Shown: one piece after another, positions 1 to 12,063 of the stretch
Layout of the letters: every line of letters begins with the position of its first letter
Position numbering within the stretch: position 1 is the stretch's first letter
Source: Apteryx mantelli
Lineage: Eukaryota; Chordata; Aves; Apterygiformes; Apterygidae
DNA length: 64,000 nucleotides
Direction of reading: 5' to 3'
Assembly (NCBI RefSeq): GCF_036417845.1
Contig: NC_089981.1
Location: 9,131,501 to 9,195,500 of the forward strand
Program-made: the position numbers and the translations under genes
Notes under the pieces: model-generated
What the model was told of the DNA's origin: nothing
Databases searched by the model: none
The model's input: only the letters and a program-made list of their open reading frames with translations

Positions 1-3000
1 AGGCACCAGCATGAGGTCCTTCAGTAGGATGCCTGAATTTAGGTGAGAAGAACTGAATCCTAAGAGTCAGTTAGTCTAACACAAACAGATAATGTAACTC
101 CCTTTATTTCTCTTGTTGCCAGATGTTGAACTTTTGACGTATTTGGTGACATAATTAATACGTTCATAATGGATAATTTGCTGAAGGAGCACAGTAACTT
201 AATTCCTGCAAGGCGGAAGTTTCACAGTTATTCAATTCACCTCACAGAAGAAAATCCTCTTGTCTTCCCTTTACTCTGCTTCCCCAAATACTTGTGCTGC
301 CTCCCCAGCTATAATACTGGATTGTGTCACTTCCTCCTTTACCTATGGATGTCCCCTGGTATGACTTTTCATAATTAACTTGTGCAGGAGAATTATGACA
401 ATTTTCAGAAAAGTTTTTTAAAATGTAGCGCCCTACTATGGCTAAAGAAAATCCAACAAATAAAATAGCCATCTTCAACTTACCGGAAAACATCAGCACC
501 AGTGTATACACATTTATATACACTCAGGTTTGTGCCTTCGCCATCTGGTGGCAAAGCACGATCATAGCGTGTCCACAGAGCTGAGAAAGTTTTTGGACCC
601 TATCTATTTGTTTGAAAATGAGAATTCGAAATAAGTAAGATGGTTGGGAAAGTTTCCGTTTTTCAACGTTTGTTGATAATACCATCAGTTATATACACAC
701 ATCATTTGGAGAGATTCTATTTTGTACATAGGTAATACTTATTGTTTACTGCTGCTACTTGTTTTACTGTATCATCTTGTAATTATATTGTACTGACCAA
801 CATTGCATTGCATCATATCTGAGTGTTGTGGCACAAAAATATCCGACATGCTCTTTTCAGATAGTTGACTATGCTTCTAGTCATAGGCTTGAGCAAAAGG
901 CTGTCCCAGCTTATTGCAGTTAGAGCTGAGCACATTGATTTGTCTTACCCAGATTTAAACCTCTGCAGCAGATTTGAGTTCATCTGGCCTCGTCAATTTA
1001 ATCTTCCTTTAAAGTTAATAAAGAAAAAAGGGGGACACTTCTTGGGCACCGTTCATCTTTTCTTAGAAGAGACATCTTCATAGCCCGGAATCCATGAATC
1101 TTCTTCGTAAACTATGAAGAACATGAGATGAACAGCTTAGGTGAAGTCAATTGCTTCTGAGATCATATCTCTTACATCATAGACAGCCAAAGCGCAGACA
1201 GCAAAAACCTCACATCTTGTCCTTCAGACTGGGGAATCCAAGTCAGTGAGTGTAATTAGAACCTGGTTACTTTCTCATGTATCCTGAAATATTGGAGCTG
1301 AGAAAGATATCTGAGCCATATTACACACTAAGATCAAATTAAAAAAAAAAAAAACTTCTCGTTTTCTTTTTTCTCACTCTCGCATTGCATAGGAGGGAAT
1401 TTACTAGTTGCACTGGTTAGTATGAAATTTGCGTTTTCCTGGCCTTAGAAATTAGTAGCTGAAAGATCTATTTCCCATCTCTAGTTTCTTTGCTATGAAG
1501 GATGGCCATTCATTTTCTCACACCCACTACTTAATCCTGCCTGCTACAACACTGGATTTCAACACAGGTGGAGTTGCTTGCTTTCTCAACTGGGAAGTAA
1601 CATCTGTGTTCACTTTGGAAGTTCTTGTATGATCCAACCATAAGTTGCTATGTAATTGCTTGCAAGCTTTTTCCCCCCCCCCCCAATAAGGACTGGATTA
1701 TTTACCAGATTTGCTTATAGACCCTTGATCTCCAGATGTCCATACACACATATAGAAGCTCCCTCGTTAACCAGATGAAAGCCTGTTCAGATCTCCTTCT
1801 TTTTCAGAGTGCTGGGTATTACCAAGAGTGGAATAAATCCAAATCTTCTCAACATTTTGGAAAGAGACCATCTCTGTTATACAAAACAGAAATAACAGAG
1901 ATAAAGTCTGTTTCTATTTAAAAGTAGACTGAAATTTAGCAAAACATCATGTCAGGACAATGTGGAACTAGAAGGTTACAGTCTAGGAATCCTAGAATAG
2001 CCTCATTTTCACACGTGTTCTTTGTGGCTTGTATGTCCAATTCATTGATAGAATTGATACAGCAGCAGCAGATTGTAGTGATGTATTCTTCTGTGCAAAC
2101 AAATTGTAGTTACTTACCTTTGGTTTAATAAAGACGTGATAAGTGAAAATGGATATGAATTTAACTCTTTTCATAGTCGTGGAGTTTAAGTGCAGCTGAC
2201 ATCTACTCTGGAATATCATTGTAATCCCATGCAGACAAATGCATGTGAAACCTTATTTTCCCCAGAGATGCTGACCATCCATTTCTGTCTTCACAGGTAA
2301 CTTTGTATATGCTGCACACCTTCAAAAGTCAGCTCAGGAATTCATACGTCCATGTACCTACTAGTCAGACAGTCAGTTTGTTATGAGTGTGAATGGAGCT
2401 TGGTTTGGTGCAGGAACGAGCAGAATTAATCAAAGAGTGTTTTCTATCAGACATTTGTCTAGTAGAATGCCATCAAGTTGACTGGAAACAGTTGGAATCC
2501 AACCAGTGGACTTTAATATCCTTTTCTGAATTAAAAAAAAAAAAATTAGTATCACAGTTATAAATATGGCAGTGAAGGAATAGTTGGTTTATTTGTAATA
2601 AATCTGGAGTAGCTCTACATGCATATGGCTGCTTATGGAATTCATCTCACCTAGAGATATACCTTTAAGCATGCCTTCGTTTCTGTCTTCCATCTTAGTT
2701 TCTTCTCAATAGGGAGGGGGAGGGAAAAAAAGTAACAGGTGTTTTTACAGAATGGTTCATCTAAGTATCTTAGACATCTGCTACATGATGAGATGAGTTA
2801 TGCCATAGAAGTGCCCATTTTTCCTTCCTTTTCCCTATTCAGGATGTGTAGAATGATAAGCTCAGGAGGCTGCAGCCAGGGCCTGTCCCTCTGGCCCTGA
2901 GCCAGGTGGGCAGAGAAGACCTGGAGATGGTAGCTGAGTTCAACCAAGAGTCCAGATGACCAGGAGAGTTCCTGGTGATGAAGCAGGTATGAGGTCAAGC

Positions 3001-3371
3001 TGAGAAGTCAGCCTGCGGGTCAGAGTCAGGATCAGGCCTGGTGAGGGTAACCAGGGACAGAGAGAGTCCAGTGCCTACTGGCAGGCCCAAAGTGACAAGA
3101 TAGGTCCAGGGTGAAGCTGGGAAGTCAGTCCACAGGGCAGGGTCCAGAGCAATGGAGTCTGCGTGCTGAGCTGAGCTGAGCTGAGCTGAGCTGAGCTGAG
3201 CTGGAGATCAGTGCTCCTCTAGGGTAGCTCAGACAGAAACTGAAGGCCCAGGGTTGAGCTTAAATGGGGCTCCTTGGCCCATGGGCAGGAGGTGCAAGTG
3301 GATGCCTCAGGCGAGGATGATCAGGCCCATTAAGGCCTGTTAGTGCCCTCAGACCCTGGAAACAGTAGTAA
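1..3371. other. Arm sequence without a recognisable gene (left, outer)
   Basis: No gene is recognised here. The stretch pairs with 56,282-59,648. It contains poly-A or poly-C runs near 1,340, 1,674 and 2,531, and a GCTGA pentanucleotide tract. Short open frames occur on both strands. The longest, 93 codons at 242-523 minus, is also open on the right (59,126-59,407), but its differences between arms are mostly amino-acid changing. Confidence 0.6.
3165..3203 (+). repeat. (GCTGA)n pentanucleotide microsatellite, left arm
   Basis: About 7.6 copies of GCTGA. The inverted counterpart at 56,455-56,477 has only about 4.6 copies, so the tract changed length after the arms separated. Confidence 0.95.
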
Positions 3372-3804
3372 TTGAAATGCTCACTAGCATATGTAATTTT
3401 GATTTAAGAATTCAAAGAACTGGGAAATGTTACTACCTCTTTAAGATCTGTCAGAGACTATTTCTTCTGCTTCCAGGCTCATTTAGCCTACTTCCCACTA
3501 AGAACTCTTGAACATTGGTATGTATGTATTAGACTGTGACTTAGTGGCATTCATAGTGCTCCAGCTTCACACTGGAACAATCTAGGTAGATAATGTATGT
3601 TATGGCTGGTTTTGGATAACACAGACAAGTGATTCCATTTCAGAATGGCATTTTGGATGAAATCAGTATTGTCCTCATTGACCAAAGGAAGTAAGCTGGT
3701 CACCGCTAGTGGGAGCATATGATCATGATCGGTTTTTGCCAGTTGTTCTCCAGAGTGTATCAAGACAAGCTTGCTTACCTAATGTGAACAAATATCTGAG
3801 CAAA

Positions 3805-4742
3805 ACGGCAGCAGAAAATTACACCACAGTAGCTGAGTTCCTCCTCCTAGATCTAATCAACAAGGCAGAAGCACAGCCCACTCTCATTGTAATGCTTTTA
3901 ATTATTTGTCTGATGACTGTAGTTGGAAATCTGGGCTTGACCGCATTGATAAGGATTGTCTCCCCAAACCACCCTCCCAAATAGCTTTTCCTTAGCCATT
4001 TGGCAGTCTTAGACCTCTGCTGCTCAGTCATCACCCCCAGGACGGTGGCCAGTCTCTTAGCAGAGAGCAAAGCTGTCTCATTTGGTGGCTGTGCTGCCCA
4101 GATGTACTGTTTCTCTACATTTTGCACCAATGAATGTTTCATTCTGGCTGTGATGGCATATGACCAGCTGGAAACCACTGCTATACAAAGCTGTCATGTC
4201 ATGAAGCCTCAGCATCCAGCTGTGACTTGGTTCTTACTCTTGTGGGTCTCTAATCTCAATGATACACAGCAGCTGTGCCTTTTGGGTGTCCTTCTGCCAT
4301 TCCAGCACCACCAGTCACTTCTGTGGTGTGGTACCCCTGATCTGTGGTATCTCCTGCTCTGACATCAGGGTTAACAAGATCATCCTCGCAGCATTTTGCA
4401 TCTTAGGTGACATCTTTGTCATACTGCAGGTACGCATTTTGCTACATCTACATCATCTCTGCCATCCTGGAGTGTCACTCCAGCAAGGGAAGGCACAAAG
4501 CCTTCTCCACCTGTGCACTTGATATTTTTTGCCATATCCTTTGGCACTCCAGCTACACACCCCAGAGCTCTGGCTCCTTGCCTGACCAAGACCAGGTGAT
4601 ATCTGTGTTTTATACAATGGTAAGCCCCACAGTCTACAGCTTGAGGACTAAGGAAGTAAATGTGGCACTGAACAGACTGTTACATGGAGAAAATTGTTTG
4701 TCAGTCAATAAAACCTCCAAAGGAGTTGGAACAGGTGCTTAA
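3805..4742 (+). pseudogene. Olfactory receptor pseudogene, OR5/8/9-like (class II)
   Basis: Broken copy of a seven-transmembrane odorant receptor of the olfactory neuron membrane. Recognisable parts, in order: an amino terminus ending AENYTTVAEFLLLD, TM1 with VVGNLGLTALIRI, FLSHLAVLDLC (TM2), CAAQMYCF, the TM3 motif as ECFILAVMAYDQL (the R of MAYDRY is replaced by Q), the SKGRHKAFSTCALDI region before TM6, and a TM7 remnant MVSPTVYSLRTKEV. Defects: the expected ATG reads ACG at 3,805, a TAG stop sits at 3,982 after TM1, and at least two frameshifts follow MAYD (frames change near 4,180-4,260 and again near 4,410). The whole gene lies in a block missing from the right arm. Subfamily assignment is by motif recall only. 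Confidence 0.88.
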
Positions 4743-4857
4743 AAAATTAAAATGATGAGTACAACTGTTCATGGATGAATTTATTCTGAAATAATTGCTC
4801 GTTATGCAGCAGAAGTAGGAGAAAAGTGAATGCAGAAGTGAAGAAAGAAATAACTGT

Positions 4858-7800
4858 AATATTAAAGACTTTTCTGTAATAGCAAGAGCTACAGCTTTAC
4901 TGTGAGAAAGTACAACTGTGGCACTTTTGACGGTGATTATTTTCACCTAAGTTTTTACTTTCAAGTTTGATGCCTTGAAGATATCCCAGCTTTGTTTTCA
5001 GCTGTTGCTATCTAGTACAAGTTCAGCAGTATCGCTTCCATGTTCTGTTTCCATTCCCTTACCTCATACATCCTTGTAGTCTTTTTTTTCCTGACTCACA
5101 GTCTGAAGGTGATCATTAACCTTTCAGTAAAACCGGGTCACATTCGTCAGGCACCTTAAACTCTTTACAGTATTAGTGATGTGGGTGACTCGAGTCTTCC
5201 ATGCAAGAACAAAGTTACCACACAGCAGGTGGTCCTGAGGGACAGCCTACCCTCTTTTGCTGTGGGTGAATATCCTTGAACCAATTCACATTCATCGCAG
5301 GCTAAAAATGTGCACACAGAAGAATTTTTTACAAATGCTGAGGCTGGGATTCATCTTACTTAAGTTTAGAGTTCTGTTAATGAGCTGCCAAAGCATAAAC
5401 CAAACTTGTAGGCTCTTTCTATAGCTCATGAAGGCAAATAAAAGTCTGTTTGCCTCCATAGTTTTGGAAGAGAGATTGATCACACCTGTCTCTGTCTCCC
5501 TTGAAAGGTCTATATTTATATCTATGAATTACAGGAAGAGTGTAGAGTGACCAGCTCAGGTTTATGGAATTATTTCAAGTCCATGTTAATGCAGCTTAAT
5601 GCTGCCCTGAGTTCTGGTTTTGGATCACATTCCATCTGACTCAGGGAGCTGGCTCGTAGAGAACAAAAAGCCACTGGCTTCAGTAGGGAAAGACTTCAGT
5701 CTCAGCTGCTTTGGCCATGGAAGTAGCACAGAGAAGGAAACGTAACCTGCTATAACACTGCCTCAACACACAGAGTTATTAGACAAATGGGTGTAAGACC
5801 ATTTTTCCCTATCCTTAGGAAGGACTGCAAGTAAAGGTCCCATAAAAAGCTACACTCCCTCTCACTGGGGGTCATCACTCAGAGCAACCCATTCTGCCCG
5901 TCCTGAACCACTTAGACCCCTTAATGTGTAAACGTAGTGTCTGAGGAAGAAATATGTTCCACTCTTCCATATCCATAGCTTTATCATTAAGACTGACAGG
6001 TGTCATTAAGCAATAACCAGTCAGTTCCCAGAGCAACTCTGGCAGCATCTAGAAGTACAAATTTTCTGCAAGCAAACATTTTCATGCTTCCTAGAATACC
6101 ATGGATGTTTCAGATATTTCTGACTAAACCGTGAGAGAGGACTACAGCAAAGAAAGATAAATAACCCAGACAAGCAATACCTGTTGATCCACTTTTAACC
6201 CAGCTATCTCCTGAACACCACGGCTTTCACATAGTCTAGACGAGAACTCCGGAAGCCATTACATTGCCAGTCTAATGCAGTCTGGAAGAGGACTCGGTCC
6301 AATGCAAATACATTGCAGACCTCACGGTGCAGCCCAAACAGACGAGCTTCCCTCACTCATCATCTTACACATGGCACTGCACATTTGTTGTCCCAGGAGT
6401 CGCCCCCACTCCACAACACGAGCAGCCACTGTAAGCACAGTCTAACTAAGGCTGCGTTACCTGGGACATTTCTGCCTGCCTAAGCCCCACTGATGACTTT
6501 CCCTGCTAGGGACAGTCAGAGCAGATCACTCTTCAGCTGAGTAACCCAATTCAGCTCTCTGCTCTGAAGGCCAACAGTTTCTCGAACAACCTCTAAGCCC
6601 TCGAAGAAGCACAAGTAAGCTAGCTTTTCTGGCAGGTAGAGATGTCCTTAAACTCCTGCCAGAATCAGGGGAAGGGTCTTTGTTCGTATGTCTCAAAGGC
6701 TCCTCAGCTTCCCAGAACAGCTTTCTTCATCATCTTATCATAAAGTAATTTCAATAAGTGTCCAGTGATATCGCAAGAACAGAGAGAGGTTAATGGCAAG
6801 CTGTTACTAAAGCATGATATCTATGTCAACATCTTCCAATAGACCATTATTTTTCTTTTCTTCAAAAGAGTTAATTATTCAAGGACCTTAGAAGAAAAAT
6901 ATATGTGGGATTGGGTGCAAGTACAAAGGCAGTGTTAAGGCAGAGGCACCAGAACTCTAAGCAAATCACCAGCGATTACCTACCTGAAGAATTTTCTATC
7001 TGCATTTGAAGAAAAATCTACGCCGATGGATGGACACATAATCTGAGCCTGGATGGTCCACACATGAACAGGTTATCACAGCAAAATATCTGCTCCACAG
7101 ATGAGCAGGCTGCCTGAAACTAGATGGTCCATGAGCCAAAGAGGTTATCTAACAAAGGACACGAGTCCAAGGGTAGATGCGTTATTAGAGACAACAGGAG
7201 TCTTCTGTGGAAAAACCAGCTAACTGTGTATCAGGACTGTGCATTTTAATGAGAGGAAGAATTATCAAGTTTGATCATAATTAATAACAAAGATAGATTC
7301 ACATTCAGATGGCATACTTCAACTCCACAGAGTTGCACTGCAGCTCTTCAGAGTCAGATAAGCAGAACTGATTCCTCTGATATCTTACACTGTACTGCTA
7401 TTTACGTGAATATGGTCTTGTTATTATTAAAGGAATTTATATTAAAGTTTGCAGTCTAAAGCTTTGTTAATTGTGTTCAATTGATCTTATTCCTTACCCT
7501 TGAGATCTGGCTGATAAATCAGGTGCAAAAAAGCAAGGAAGTTAGAGATGCCAAGGTGAGAAGAAAGAGAGGCAGTAACAGGAGCAGCGGTGAGTTTGAG
7601 GATGCTGAGGCTTTCTTTCCACCGTGCAATTACTGTGCAGCTATTTTGTGCTTCTTATTTCTTACCCTGTCCCTTAGTCTCATGGGCTAGGGAATTACTC
7701 ATGCCAGGTGAAATTACTCTTCTTTTGCTATAGTCATCTGGAAGTTAATGATCTAAATCCAAGGTACTTGGGCTTTCTGGAGAGTTGATAGGGACAGGCA

Positions 7801-9234
7801 TGACCAGGGTTCACTGAATTTGCTAGGACACTTATGTCATCAGTTTCACTAGTAAAAAGTAGTAAGGGCAGGAATGAGACGGGCATGTCCTATAATCAAT
7901 GACAACAAAGACACCCTTAGAGGATGATTCCTTCTGCTTATCACACTTATCTTAAGATGGGATGAATTGTCCTTTGAAGGTGATATTGCTTCCTTTGTCT
8001 ATAGGGGGAGCCCAGAATAGATGTTGACTAGACCCCTAACCAAGGGTAGGGGAAATTAATTCACAGAAAGATTCTTCATTACAGTGCAGCTGCTGAGACT
8101 CCTAATTAAGGCCTGGTGTCTTGCAGGAGATCTAATTTACAGACATTAAACTGCATCGAGAGTCCTAAATACACCAAGTACTTCAGTAACACCATTTTTC
8201 TGAAGAAAGAGTTCCAAAGCGGCAAGCTGAGTGTTAGAATATCACATTTCATATTGAAGTTGTTTCTCAGTGTGTCACTCCACTAATGTTTCACAACGCC
8301 CAGGCTGCAGGTCAGCTGCAACATATAGGGAAAAGAATGAGCTGTTGCTCCAAAGGCAGTACCGAATTGCATAGTTCTGCAAACATCGAAGCAAAGAACA
8401 TTTATCTGGGCATTTATCTGGAGCAGGGAGGGACTCTACTGCAAGTTTGAAGTCCTAAAGTTTTTCTGTTTAGATAAATCTTCTGATTTGTTTCAGTAAG
8501 ATGTCTTTGTAGTGAAGAAGGAAGCTACTCACTATTACGAAGGTACATGAAATGTTTGTAGCTTTTGAAATAAGAGTTTATTTCTGGGGTCAATATGGCA
8601 TAAAATATCTCGCACCTTCATGCAAGGAAGGTAGGCCTATTTCTTCATTTCAGAGATGAAAAAGATCATTTTCAATCTGCAGATAGAATCATAGAATCAT
8701 TTAGGTTGGGAAGGATTTCTGGAGGTCATCAAGTCCAACCTCCTCCTCAGAGCAGGTTCAGTCAGATCAGATTGCTCCGGCTCGATCCAGCTGAATTTTA
8801 AATGGCAGCACAGATGGAGATTGTACAAATTTGCACCTAATCCAGTGTTTGATCACTCACGTTGGGGCAGGAGAGGGAAATTTCCTCCTTCAGTTTCCCA
8901 AGTAGTCCATGGAAGAGAGCAACCTCTTGATAGCAAGCTCATTGAAGCCCTTTTCTGAGAATTAGCTGGGCTAGTTGCTGTGCTTTAGGGCAGAAAAGGT
9001 TGGGTAGGTTGGGGATAAACAACAGCCAGCTATGCAAAGATAACTCAGTCTGTAAAGGCAGTCTGGTCTTTTGTGCATCTAAGCAGGGTAAACATTTTGC
9101 TCACTTAAACTGTGTACCTAACCATTATAGGCTGGTTTTAATCCTGCTGTCTGCTTCTTGAAATGGGCAAGTACTTCTGAAGATTTGGTTCAAGCAGGGA
9201 ATAAACTGGCTTGGTATCTACAGTATGTACTCTT
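4858..9234. other. Arm sequence without a recognisable gene
   Basis: No gene is recognised. Parts 4,858-5,185, 6,420-7,470 and 7,781-9,234 pair with the right arm; 5,186-6,419 and 7,471-7,780 do not. The position 6,728-6,740 is the unoccupied counterpart of the CR1 insertion in the right arm. The only identifiable element is the old CR1 tail at 8,683-8,804. Confidence 0.55.
8683..8804 (-). mobile_element. Old CR1 LINE 3' fragment (left arm)
   Basis: Starts with the tandem ATAGAATC end repeat, followed by the CR1 tail signature ggttgggaagga...ggaggtcatcaagtccaacc. The CR1 sense strand is minus. The same fragment is present inverted at 53,194-53,315, so it predates the duplication. Confidence 0.9.
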
Positions 9235-10502
9235 GCCTTTCTGGATGAAACAGGTCAGTAAGAGAATAGTTTTGTACCTATGCAATAACTTGAAGCCTAT
9301 GCTAGAAACAGACCTCAGCAAGAATTGAAACCTCCATTCAGTCACCCACATGATAAGAACTCTGCTTTGAGAGCATCAGCCAGGTTACTGGTAACCTCCA
9401 ACAGATTAACAATAATTTTTCATGTGAGGTGAAGCTGGTAGAACCTTTACAGGGATGACTGATTCCCTTTTTGTTCAGGATTCCTTCCCTTTTTGCATGA
9501 GATTTTTCACCCTCTAAATGGAAAGTATTTCATTTGGTGACTCTTCCCAATTTATTCCTGAGCAGAAAATGGCCACTTTCCCTTGACAACAGGGATGCAT
9601 GCAAATGAGAAATCCTTTCTCAGCCAAACCTGGAGGATCTTGTGGTATCTCCTCCTCTTTGGGAAGATGCAAAGCTGAGTTTTCCTGCTGCTGTTGCCAT
9701 TTAGTGCTTGCCACCATTTCTTTCAAGAGAGGAAACTCTTACTTTCTTCTGCCAGGATGTGGATTTGTTATTTGTATGTTTACAAGTTGCAGTCCCAAAG
9801 GTCAGGCTGGTGGAGGTCCATGTAATTAAGGCAGGTCTTAGCAAGTTGGCACAGCTGCAGCCTAACCATTATATTCCTATTTCAGCAAGGCTGAACAGGG
9901 GCTGCTTTGCCCTTTTAATGGACTTTGTGGCCCATACTGAGCTCTAACTACCCTACTACCAATGACCCGGGGAGATAGCTAATAGGCAAAAAATGTATTG
10001 GTGATTGCAATACAGGAAGAATGATGTCTGAACTAGTGTCAAGACCATGTATCTTCAGGAACAAGCGGGCCATTGCCCTTGGAGTGGGCCATTTGGATGA
10101 TACTGTACACCCAACCGTGGCCACGAGTGAGGGGAGAAGAGTGCTCCATAGATGTCCTCAAGAAAAGCTGACTTTTTTCCTTAAAAGAGGAGAAAGAGGG
10201 CACACGAAAACCATTGTAGTGCCAGACTAGGAGTGGTGTTTCACAGTGCTGCTGTTGCCTTTTGAATAAATTATTTTATCTTTCTGCGCTTTCTTATCTC
10301 ACCTGAAAAATAGGAACAGTACTCCCTTGTATCACAAGTCATTTCAATACGTAATTAAAGAAGTCTAGTCAGAAGCTATGATGAAAATGCTCCGTACTTC
10401 CTTGTGGCTACTGAGACAATCCATTGTGTGTTGCCAGTTTCCCATCGCTTCTAGGTGTTGAACAAGTTTCTTGTCGGGAGATGATATGAGTGTGCTAGCA
10501 AC

Positions 10503-11400
10503 ATGCCTGAGAGGAGTCACTGTGTGGCCATTGAGTTTATCCTCTCTGGACTAACAGAAAGCCAAGAGGTGAAGGTAACCCGCTTTTTTTAAGCACATTA
10601 ATAGGGAATCTTGGAATGATCATGTAGATGAAGGTTGATCCCCCGGCTTCACACACTGTGTACCTTTCCCTCAGTAACTTGGCTTCTGTGGATTTCTGTT
10701 ACTCCTCAGCTCTCTCCCCGAGGTTGCTGGTGAACTCTTCAGCAGTGAGGAGAGCCACTTCAGTCAGTGCCTGTGTGGCACAGCTATTCACTTGTCTCCT
10801 CATGGCTAGTGCTGTGTGTCTCCTGCTGGCAGTAATGGCATATGACTGCATGTGGCTCTCTGTAACCCTCTCCTTCATGCAACTGTCATGTCCTCAAAAC
10901 CCTGTACACAGATGGTAATCATCTCCTCTTTCACTGGCTTTGTCCACACACTTGCGCAAACTATCTCCACCTTCACATTCTCTTTCTGTGACTTTGGTGT
11001 TATCGGTCATTATTTCTGTGACATCCCCCGAGGATCCAGCTTTCATGCTCTGACACCTACAGCAAAGAGACGGTACTTCACATTTTTGGTGTGTTTCGTG
11101 GCACCTTCACATCTCTGGCAATTCTCATCTCCTCCATCTACCTCATCTCCACCACCCTGAGGATCCACTCCTCCAAGGGCAGATGCAAAGCCTTCTCCAC
11201 CTGTGCTTCCCATCTGAGAGCTCTCTTCTTGTTTTATGGGAGCACCGTTTTTATGTGCGGTAGCCCAACATCCAGCTACTCATTGGACTGAGATAAATGG
11301 GCCTCTCTGTTCTCTACAGTGGCGACTCCAGTGCTGAATCTTATCAGCTACAGCCTAAAGGAATAAGGAGGTGAAGGATGCTCTGAGGAGAGTTTTAGGT
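10503..11400 (+). pseudogene. Olfactory receptor pseudogene, OR5/8/9-like (class II)
   Basis: Second decayed odorant receptor. It begins ATG at 10,503 with MPERSHCVAIEFILSGLTES. Most of TM1 is missing; only LIGNLGMIM followed by a stop remains near 10,600. It resumes with MKVDPPASHTVYLSLSNLAS (TM2), CVAQLF, LLLAVMAYD (TM3, where the R of DRY is lost), then, after a frame change, ATVMSSKPCTQMVIISSFTG (TM4) and HYFCDIPRGSSF (extracellular loop 2). Another frame change leads to LRIHSSKGRCKAFSTCASHL (TM6 entry) and SYSLD. A TGA follows, and a degenerate NPxxY region lies at ~11,320-11,380. Several frameshifts, stops and a TM1 deletion rule out function. The locus lies in a 2.83 kb block absent from the right arm. 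Confidence 0.88.
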
Positions 11401-12063
11401 CATATTAGAGAAACTTCAGCAGACTTGTTAGAAAGAGAACTTTGTTTGGGGAAAACTTATCAAAACCTTGGTACAAAGAGTAGGACTTCCAAGGAAGATT
11501 TGATCAGCTTCCAAGGGTGAGATTCAGAAAGGTACTTAATTGTTAGAAGTGCTTTTAGGTGGACTTTTAACTGGTTGTATCTGCAACTTCTATCTTGAAA
11601 GACTGTGTTCCTCTGCTACTGAAAGCTGGAGGAATCCTGACTTTTAACTTGCAAGTTCCAAGCACAAACAGGACTCCTGCCTGAGGAGTGCGTGGCACAG
11701 AATTGCAGTTCTCTGTTCTTTTAGGAACGTTTGCTCATGTAGGAAAACCACCAGTCCGTCAAGATGAGAAAAAGCTTTCAAAGATATTCAAGAGGAGAAA
11801 AGAAATATGATTTGAATTTATGGCCATTTCTGCTACGTCTTCAGTATTTGAAAGGAGTAGCCTCTTCCAGTGCAACACACAGAACCTGAAGTCCTGGAAA
11901 GGAAATCTTGGAGAAGAGACACCCGTGTTTTCACCCCCCAAACACTAGCAAAAGTAACTGTCCCTCTTCTGTTAAATCTCCCTCTTCTGTCACCCATTAC
12001 TACCTCCTTTTTCCCCTTCTGCCTGGAAACATGAAAAAAGTACAGAAATGCAGAAAAGATTGA

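Noticed and set aside
242-523. 93-codon frame open in both arms (partner 59,126-59,407) with one hydrophobic segment
   Set aside because: By hand, four of five base differences change the protein, as expected without selection. No domain is recognised, and a GTAAGT donor-like site lies inside it.
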